A stretch of 64,000 nucleotides of DNA from contig JAWUZG010000084.1 of NCBI GenBank assembly GCA_036785705.1, forward strand, positions 9,747,501-9,811,500. Reading direction: 5' to 3'. The notes below the pieces were generated by a model. That model was not told where the DNA came from. It saw nothing but the letters and a program-made list of their open reading frames with translations, and made no database searches. Made by a program: the position numbers and the translations under genes. This DNA comes from Acanthornis magna (taxonomy: Eukaryota > Chordata > Aves > Passeriformes > Acanthizidae). Each line of letters starts with the position of its first letter. Positions within the stretch are counted from its first letter, which is position 1. Below are positions 55,348-64,000 of this stretch, piece by piece.

Positions 55348-55667
55348 GCAGTTAAAAAATGCACATTCACTGTTAGAAAATACTAAGTCTGTGAAAAAAA
55401 AATGTTAGAAGGTAGTATCTTCCATCAAGGATTACCTTCATGAAAATCAAGTTCTTGGTTCACAGAGGAAAACTGGAGTGATTTGTGTGAAATTTTCTTC
55501 TGTGAATGACAACTAAGCTCTAATGTTTATTTTTTCTGGGAGAAGTAACTGCTGTACCTTATAGTTAGAACTGATTTAAGGATTTTGTTTCTGGATATCT
55601 CCAAATAGAGCGCTATATGTCTTTACCTTAAAAAACAATGTAAGTGCATTGTTTATATAGAGGTACA

Positions 55668-56032
55668 GGATGTTGATCTGGTCTAACACACCTGCTCAAG
55701 CAGGGTCACCTGGAGCCAGATCCCTGGGAATACATCCAGACAGCTTTTGAATCTCTCCAAGGGAGGACACTCTACAACCTCTACCAGCAACCTGATCCAG
55801 TGCTCAGGCAAAGTTTCCTCATGTTTAAAAGGAAGTTCTCCTGTGATCAGTGTGTGCCCATTGCCTCTTGTCTGTCACTGTGCACCACCAACAAGAGCCT
55901 GGCTCCTTCCTCTTTGTATGCTCCCTTCAGGTATCCATATTCATTAACAACGTCTTCCCCAGGCAAAACAGTCCCAGCTCTCTCAGCCTTTACTCACATG
56001 AGAGATTAGCTATTTCCCTAATCATTTGTCAG
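55668..56032 (-). mobile_element. CR1 LINE fragment (3' part, degraded)
   Basis: The plus strand reads as the reverse complement of a CR1 non-LTR retrotransposon 3' region. Recognisable phrases in order include CTGCTCAAGCAGGGTCACCT, CTCTACAACCTCTACCAGCA, CCAGTGCTCAGG, TTTCCTCATGTTTAAAAGGA, TGTGCCCATTGCCTCTTGTC, AAGAGCCTGGCTCC and CAGCTCTCTCAGCCTTTACT, ending near CCCTAATCATTTGTC. This matches the CR1 text familiar from chicken and other birds with many substitutions. The usual 3'-terminal short tandem repeat is not visible at the 55668 end and no reverse transcriptase domain is present, so it is a dead, 5'-truncated copy. Confidence 0.92.
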
Positions 56033-56273
56033 ATGAGACATTCCCCAACACAACATTTATTTATTTTTCTTTTTTTTTTTTTTCCTGGTAAAACTACTAA
56101 AAAGGCTCACCTGAACTCCCTAAGCTTAGCCTTTAATTCAAAATCACACACAGAAGATTATTTCCTGTGAATGATACATAGCCTACACTACTTCAGAGAC
56201 GAGCAAGGAAGAACACAAGTTCTCCAGGAAAGAACACTTCAAAACAAATAATCCCATTTTGCATGTTTGGTTC

Positions 56274-56296
56274 TCCCCCCCACCCCCTCACCCCCC
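56274..56296. repeat. C-rich tract
   Basis: Three long C runs separated by A and TCA. The complementary strand is G-rich and could form a G-quadruplex if the longest run is split; on the plus strand an i-motif is conceivable. Low-complexity sequence with no recognised host element. Confidence 0.7.
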
Positions 56297-58672
56297 TATA
56301 TTTAAAAGAGAACTTTTAAGCATAGGTGATAAACAATTCATTAAATCTATGTTTTGGTTACTTACACTTAAACTGGGAGGATATATTTTTTCATCAGAGC
56401 AAAATTATTTTAATAGTCATAATCAACACAATCAAATATAATCAGTCTGACAAGATAATAACATTTTAGAATCATTGACAATAATTTTCTACCTTGCCAG
56501 CTCACATCTATATGAAGATGATTACCCCCGGAAAAGATGTGCAACTTCAAAGGTTTCTGCCTCTGTTTCAATATAGTGTTAAGTTATGTATTTTCAATTT
56601 TATTCTTCTGTATCCTTACCTCCCCTCTCTCTCTTTTTTAAACTTTTAGAGAGAGGTATTTTTGGCCTTTTCCTTTGCTCTCTACATTCTCCTCCTCTTT
56701 ACGCATATCTATGCCATTATGCAAGTGATTAGGATAATACATGAACATTTTCCAATAATCTTAAGCATCATAAACCTCATGAAAAGTGAGGGAAACAGGT
56801 TTCCTTCCTAGTATATTATTTTGGATTTCCCCCCAAATCTGTGTACCAGCATTCCTCGTTTATCTTCAACCATGCCCAAGACACATGTGTTGGCCAACTT
56901 TTCTGTTTCCATTTTATTCCAAACACCCCTCCAGTGCCTTTACTTGGAATCTGTCACAACATGGGTATCCCCTACCCTTCATCTCCTCGATCTCCCACTG
57001 AATTCTGGTCCCATGTCTTGCTGTCATTTTCATTGCACACTTTCGTTTTCTCAACAAGTCTTATTCTACTGCTTCAGCCCTCTTACTCCTAATCCTGCAC
57101 TTTCATTTGCCTTTGTTTTCCACTGGGAAGTAGCAACACTGAATTCAAGCTTACTTTTCTTCCTCAAGTCTCTTATTTGGAGCCTGCTCATACTCTGCAG
57201 AGGCTTCCCTGCCTGCGGCTCAGACCTTTGCCTGTCCTCAGCTTCTCCAAATCTCCTTGTCTTTGCTCCTGACATCCCATAAGTCTGTTCTTCTACCTTT
57301 GCATTACTCCTCTCTTTAACTAGAACAGCTTGTCTTTCTTTAGTCAAGAATCACTACTCTTTTTCTTCTACAATTCTTTAAAATCCTCTCAGGAATCCTT
57401 CCTTAACTTTTCAACATAAAGCCAGAGTGTCTTGAGTATATCAATGCCACAGTCTCTTTGGGAGGAGCTACTTCCCAATGAAATCTGAGCCCAGACATCT
57501 CCAAAAGATGCTTCACACTCCAGCAGGAAGAATCCTCTGCATCTAAATACTGGATAGACCTTAAGTTCATCTGCAGTAGGGTCATCTTAACATAAGATGC
57601 AAAATATATTTTTACTATTAAAATAAAACATTAATACTACAGTTGCATCTTTCACGTTGAGTACTTTTAGAGTAAGAGACAAAATATTCCAAGAAGGCAA
57701 AACTTCTTACTGCTTCCCATTCACAGGGCATTTCCCAGATTGAGATAGGTTTCCATGAATAGACAGTTTTTCTAAGCAAAAAACTGAACTCCAAACTTTG
57801 TTTAGCACTGTGCTGGGACCCTTGTACATCAGGACACACTCCAGGTTGCTATTGTTCCCAAAAATCTGTGTTTACATACTTTCTTTAATGAAATTGACAG
57901 TTTATTTTGTCAACAGTTTCCTAGAATAGCTTATAAAACCTTGATTTAATTAGGAGCAAAAATTATCTTTTTGCAGTCATGGCTGAAAAAAGAAAGACCA
58001 AGACATTACAATATACGAGATACACTCCTGTACTGAAGACTTAGCTCTATATTTGGTTCTTGAAGTAAATCTAATGGTTCCAAGGAGGAGGAAATATATC
58101 TGGGTACTCAGTAGCTTTCATAACAGAAAGTTAAGGAGAAAAAGCCACTTGCTCTTGTTTAAATAATCATGATTGCTGAAGGAAGTTGAACTATGTTGAT
58201 TTGCAACCTGCAGGAAGCTGGTCTGTCTTTCCTGCAGTCTGCAGATATTCAACAAAACATGATGCTGTTTGCCTCACCTTTTGAAGAAAACAATTCTATT
58301 CAAAACCGTAGGCTATAGAGCCATGGCAGGGCATGGTTTCATACTGAGATCACAAGTACTGTAGAAAACAGAAAAGACAGGAAGGAGGCAGGAGTATTCA
58401 AAGTCTATGCTGAAGACCAGAGTAGTTGTTCTTCAAGGGTACACCACCATGTTTGTGATTTATCTGCTGGATCTACTTCTCATTGACATATGATTTCATT
58501 AAACTGCTAGACTAATGGAAAAGTCACAGGTCACTGTCAGACCCATATCATGCTATCCTTTTTGCTTCTGAAACACAGAGCTACTAGAAGCAGTACAAGA
58601 AACATGGGCAGTTTTATAGGGTTGATTGTTATTCTTTGTTATAATCACCTTTTTTCCTAGTCATTCAATATT

Positions 58673-58711
58673 AAAAAAAAACCAAAAAAAACCAAAAAAA
58701 ACAAAAAACCC
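58673..58711. repeat. A-rich tract with CC interruptions
   Basis: Runs of 6-9 A separated by CC, CC, C and CCC. Same A/C flavour as the tracts at 24193-24243 and 42303-42355. Confidence 0.85.
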
Positions 58712-61700
58712 AAATCCTTACATTGCTTGCAAACACTAACATATATTGACTCTCCTCCCCTATGGTGAATGGGAATAAAGAGTATCATAGAACCTGTCTG
58801 GATATAAAAACTGATGACAGCAGTTATAATTCTTGGCTATAGTTCCCTTTTGCTAGAAAGAGTGTGTTTTATGAATTCCTGTTGCCAAGAACAGACCTAA
58901 GCTTTCCCTTCAACTGGTTTTAATTTGCAAGAGCATCTGTACTAAAATCTCAAAGCACTACAAGCTAGAAAGGTCTGGACTGTGATTTTGAGGGCTGTTG
59001 ATAATGCATCATGAAAAGCTTCAGAGGTAAAACTCTTCTCAGCATGTAAATCACTTCCATCTACAAGCAGCAGATCCTTTCCTGAACTCCTTACCTGCTT
59101 CTTCCTCCCTTGCCATCAACACTGCTTGTGACATGAACCTTTGCCTCTGCCAACATGAATGAGACCTTTTATTGCAATTAGCTGCTGCCTTTATAACTGA
59201 CAATGTCTTCTCCAGACAGATGATCAATGCAGTTATAGGCATAGCAAGACACAGTGAGATATGAACGATATCTAAAGTCTGCATAGGCTTGTCAAAAGGT
59301 AAGAAAAACAGAAGTAGTATGAATCACATTTTACCACTAAGCATTGAAAATAGACCAAGACACTGCCAGAAGGAAGTTTGTTGCAGAGCTATGAAAAAGC
59401 CTTTCCATCATCTGAGTCTTGGCCCAGCACTTTGAGTGACTGTGTACTTACTTCATTAGAGGCTTTTGTGGGTAGGAGGATCTTGAAGTGAGGAGGAGGG
59501 TAGCATGGAAGAGGACATTATGCATTGCTTCTTGGGCCCTGAGCTAAGGTAATTTATAACAGCATTACCTAATCAGAGTTTTTTGGGATTTTTTTTTTTT
59601 TTTATTTGTTTGGGGTTTATTTTAAGCGACACAAAAAGTAGCAAGAAGATATTACAGTACTCAAGGAGACTCAAAGGTACATAGCAGGCAGTCACAGCCC
59701 TAAGAGTTGCTTTGAACAGGAGAGCACAGTAATAGACTGGGTTGTATTCTTTGTAAAATACATATTTCATGTATAGGAAAAGATGGCGATACAGATTTTT
59801 TTAAAAGCCACAGAGATCTGGTTCTATCAGACATTTTACAGACTCAGGCCAATGTCAATACAGTAGCACAGACTCACATTTTAGATATGGTTGCATTTGG
59901 AAGCTATCTTTCTTTCCAAAGTATATAGAAGCAAATATGCAGACAGTTATAAAAATACATCTCTACCTACTTTAAGGAAGTAAGATCTTGTCATTAAATT
60001 ACAAAGCCAAGAATCAAAAACCTGTCTTTAGTTCCACTTAATTAATTTCAGTTTATTTACATACAGCTGTCACCACAGCTGTCAAACAGCTTCTGGAAAT
60101 GGAACTTTTCTTGTGCCTCAGTTTCTTCCTTGAGCTAAGTAACTCATGGGAAGAAGGCAAGGCATGACTTCAAGTTTGTTTCCTTGTTTAAAGAACTCAT
60201 TTCCATCATTCTAGGGAGGTTCATGACCAAGGTCATTGCAGTCATTCTGGAGACATAACAAGTAATGAACTTTATGTCCTCAGCACGGCCAAATGGCCTG
60301 ACATAAATAACTTGCTAAAACACAGTCTACCTGCAAGTTTATTAGCAGTGACATCCATGCAAGGACTTAAAAATACATTCTGGACCATAAAAATTAAACC
60401 TGCCAGCCAAAATAAAAGTTATCAATTCTAGCTTGAATTCTTAATATTCCTCTAGAACACAGGACCTCATCTAAAATTTGAAAGGTACATGTTTACATTC
60501 AAACCCATTCTCTGTTGTCACCTCAGCTGCCCCATGTGGCACCTGACTCCTAATTAGAAAGGCATTTCAGCATGGCCAGCACCAGTCCTTGCATTGCATG
60601 TTCTGAAACGTTTAGCAGAGTGTTAACTAGGTGTTGAAAGCCAGGTGAATTCACAGCACTCCTGAAGCTCTTACTGAGCAGCAGCACTTTCTCAAAGCAG
60701 GTGGCAGGCAGGGAAGTCTGACTGGGAGCAGAGAGGGAAGGCAATGCTATGATTAGCGGACCCTGGGGACTGGAACAAAACCTCTGAGGGAAACCAAGAA
60801 AGTGTAGGGAAGGAAAGCGGATAACAAATACAGGGCAAGATATGCTGACCACTGTATCTTTATCAAAAGCCCAAAATTCTAGAATAAAAAGAGGCAGCAG
60901 AGGGGAACAATAATTTCTCCCCTGCTCACTGGAGACTGCGAAAGTAGGAGAGCTCAGCAGGGGATGAGATTTCGCCAGAAATTTGCATTGTGCAGAGTCA
61001 AATCATCAGCCACTATAAGTCAATACAGTGGAGCTTCACTCACACACACAAAACCCCCAAACAACCACAAATAATTTGCTCCTTTCACACCCTGCCCCCA
61101 GCTCAGATTATGAACTCCTCAAATCCATTCCAAAGTCTTTGTTCTCCAAGCAATTTCATTATTAAGGTGCACTGGTGTCAATCTAGAGATGCCCCATGCA
61201 CTCTGTCAACACTAAAATTGCCATTCAATACAGCTTAAAAATTAGGAAAATAGAGCAAGAAGAACAGTTTTAGTCAGAAAAAGAAAACCCACATGAGTAA
61301 ATGCTGACTTTCACGTATTTGGTTTCATGACAAAAAAAATTCTAATTTTCTCTGTAAGTAATGTGCCTTTCAGTAAAGCCTTCAAGGTATGCTTCAATTT
61401 TTTAAAAGCTTTAAAAAAAATACATTTTCTGAAGTTAAAAAAGAGCTTTGATATTTCAAAATGGAATCTGCTTTTCTAAGAGAACCAACCTATTCTTGGT
61501 TTAATACTCTAGAATATATCTGTGCATTTATTAGTATCATGAAGGTAGACACCCCATTGCCAGGGAGGATGGCTTCACAATATGAATCATGAATTTAAAC
61601 TGTCACTATAATGTAATTATATCTAAAATTACTTGCACTGGTCTCTAATCTGCATACTGAAATGAAGCACAATGTTCCTGCTTTATTAACAGGATAAACA

Positions 61701-64000
61701 TTTTGGCTAAAAGCTGCAAAATTCCTTTTCAGTTGTGTATGCCCAGCATGACAATACAAAGCAAGGTGAATCTGAAATTTTTGCATGTGCTGTACATATT
61801 CCTCCTGCCAGTTGGGTGCCTCCTCTTGCTGCACATAAAATCCTGTCCACAGATCTTGGTCTTGTAGCACAGCAGTTTCTTAAATGGGTTTCTACTTAAT
61901 GATTGTTTTGTTGGAAGTGGAAAGAGCTGTGTGCAACACCACCATTCATTTTCCAATGAAACCTGCATTGTTGGCAACAATGTCTTTTATAGAGGAAAAA
62001 TTAGGTTTGGGTCCTTAGCCTTAGTGTGTCTTTATTGTTTTAAAACACCAGACTCATTTTTCTGTGTAAAAATAGTATCTGTGCTTGCTTGGGAGTTGAG
62101 AATGCAAAAGGATAGCTGAACATGTAAGTCCTTGCACTGCCTGAGCTGACATCAGTTTTGGGAAAGCAACTGAATGTTCGTGTTACCCTGCAAGAGTTTT
62201 AGGCAACCGAATATGAAAATCTGCTTCTAAAATGAAACAGATCTGCTAATTTTGTGAAAAGAGTTACTATAAATATTGGAAAGAAGAAGAGTGGAAGTCC
62301 AAAATGTGTTCAGCAGATAAGCAATCGCTCGGTTCTTCTGCCCTTTATCAGTCTAAGCAAGCATTTAATACTGAGATGGAATATCAGAGGAGATTAGTCT
62401 GAACAGAGATAAACTTGGAGCTAATTAGAAATCATGCTTCACGTTATTCTTCTAGTAACAGCTGTTTTGAAATATTGCTATAAGGATGATCCCACTGCAA
62501 TGCTGGCTTTTGAAAGCCTTCCAAATCCTGTAAAATGTATTAATCTGTAACATTCATATGAATAGTGCAGACAAACGAAAGCAATTACTTTCTCCTCTTT
62601 GTTCCGATTTGTTATCTTGGTTTGATGTGGAGAGCCTATGCCAAATATCTATCCCTGATACTCCTATGATTTGATTTCAGATTTATTTCCTTTAAATTAT
62701 GTGGTCTATTTTGGGGCTTCAGCTAATGGAAGAACGAAGACAACTAAACAACTTCACTATGTGGGAAAAAAATATAACTTTCTTCTTTCAATTATCCCTC
62801 AGGAACCCTGGATTTGGAGGTCTTTGTTAAGCTAGTTGTTGGAATAAAAAAAAATTAGGGATGGGAACGAAGGAAAAGGGAGGGCGGATGTTTTTTTGAA
62901 GTACTGCAAAATCTGCTACCATAGGCAATCTGTACAAAAGTCAGAGGGGAAGGGGAAAATGCTGCATATCATAATTGAGACAGATTTGTAGAAACAGGCA
63001 GGAGAACTGCAGTAGAGAGCCTGGCTGCAGAATTTCTGAGCCAATCCAGCAGATACCCTGCCTACTTTGGGGTTTTTTACATTGATTAAATGTAATTAAG
63101 AAGAAGGCTCTTCCTTCTGTCTTGAAAATGCAACACAAACAGTAACAGGGTTTGGATGTGGGGGGATGAGGCGGAACGGCACCACAGACAGCTCCTGCTC
63201 CTTCACAGCAGGAGAATGCTCTCAGAGACTTTTTAAAACCACAGCCAACCTCACGCTGCCCCGCAGCACACTGCTACAGCTCTGCCAAAGCATACAGGGG
63301 ATGCATGAAATCCCCAGGAGCCTTGCTAATGTAACCCTATTGCCTGAAGATATCGGTGTACTCTGCCTGGCCATCCCAGCAGGGCTGGGGAGGAGAGAGA
63401 AATTAAATGTGCCCAGTCCCACTTCACAATGACGAGGACACGCAGGCTGCCCCAGGTGCTGCTAACCTGGGAACTGGGTTCGGCTTCCCATATAAGAAGA
63501 CCACTCTTCTTTGGGGAGCACCTAGAAAAGCCTGCCAAAATTCACCAGCCATTTTTTAAAATAATAGAAACATGAACCATTTCCTAATAAGTAAAAGTGC
63601 AAAGAGTTGAGAGGAGAGGACTGTGATAAGGAATGACCTAGAAGTAGTCATGGGAAAAGCAAGCTCAGAGTTAGGTCTCAAAATTCTCAGAGCCCAAAGC
63701 TCCTCACTCTTGCTCCTTATTTTCTTCATCCCTTTAAAGCAGCCACATTGACCTGGCTGTAATTTTGATACTATTTTTTTTCTCTCAACAAACTATTTGT
63801 TAAGAAAGAAGAAGAAGAGGGAGCAAATGTTTTGTTTAAAAAGCCTTCTGCCTGCTCTCTCCTTGAGAAAACCAACAGGCCTGAGAAATTAGTGCCATCA
63901 CAGCTACATGGACTAGTCCTTCATAAATACAATAAATCAGTGTCCTGGAGCCACACTTGCTCAGTCCCAAGCCCTGCTGCCAGTTTTTAAAACAGAAAAA

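Larger units (their letters stand above)
43701..55667. other. KCNC1 intron 1, block 43.7-55.7 kb
   Basis: Non-coding. Contents: a G-rich, telomere-like tract at 43708-43749, a GC-richer patch at about 46020-46290, a compressed REST-like element at 47428-47442, a T19 run at 47952-47970, a lone REST left half-site at 49025-49033, a fossil repeat at 49824-49905 and an A21 run at 55327-55347. No exon or RNA gene was recognised. Confidence 0.65.
56033..64000. other. KCNC1 intron 1, distal part to window end
   Basis: Non-coding. It contains a T run near 56069-56083, a C-rich tract at 56274-56296, a pyrimidine-rich stretch at about 56780-57420 that leaves a 153-codon chance frame, an A-rich tract with CC interruptions at 58673-58711, a T15/T-G tract near 59577-59625, and a G/A-rich stretch at 62855-62887. 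A slightly GC-richer patch at 63160-63500 carries an 88-codon open frame with no recognised domain. No Kv3.1 exon 2 (S1-S6, pore signature) is found, so the intron continues beyond the window. Confidence 0.7.

Noticed and set aside
56821..57282. 153-codon open frame in the distal intron
   Set aside because: It lies in pyrimidine-rich sequence, starts at TTG, and reads as Leu/Ser/Phe/Pro-rich text open in two frames. No splice context or domain supports it.
58760..58790. ATCATAGAA considered as the end of another CR1 copy
   Set aside because: The following sequence does not continue with CR1 text, so the short match is taken as chance.

Overview
The window looks like nuclear DNA from a vertebrate, most likely a bird. 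It holds one recognisable protein-coding exon inside a CpG island, surrounded by long AT-rich non-coding sequence. It also carries a fragment with the wording of an avian-type CR1 LINE (about 55668-56032, minus strand) and a few worn repeat fossils of kinds common in birds, crocodilians and turtles. Only one clear CR1 piece in 64 kb fits a bird better than a crocodilian or turtle, but the sequence does not exclude another sauropsid.

The gene is KCNC1 (voltage-gated potassium channel Kv3.1), on the plus strand. Coding exon 1 spans 5411-5980 and encodes residues 1-190: the cytoplasmic T1 tetramerisation domain with its zinc site and the acidic linker up to the edge of S1. It ends at a good splice donor (GT at 5981). 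None of the exon that should encode S1-S6 and the pore is present, so everything from 5981 to the end of the window is read as intron 1, at least 58,020 bases long and still open.

Layout: 1-4376 is upstream intergenic sequence with no gene seen (in mammals the upstream neighbour is MYOD1, which is not visible here). About 4430-5760 is the CpG island, promoter and 5' leader, with Sp1-type boxes, an NRF-1-like palindrome, an AP-1 site, three REST/NRSF half-sites, a 12-bp minisatellite, a 64-base pure pyrimidine tract and three upstream ATGs. 5411-5980 is the exon. 5981-64000 is intron 1, containing homopolymer and A/C- or T/G-rich tracts, one CR1 piece, fossil repeats, two perfect hairpins (26942-26990 and 33504-33534), a GC-rich E-box patch (31600-32120), and AT-rich blocks that could be conserved regulatory elements.

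I found no bacterial-type operon, CRISPR array, intact mobile element, RNA gene or second protein-coding gene, and no convincing undescribed system. The observations most worth checking are the divergent REST half-site pair in the promoter, the upstream ORF that overlaps the Kv3.1 start codon, and the 17-bp perfect hairpin in the intron. Long open frames across the CpG island and in pyrimidine-rich patches are judged to be chance.
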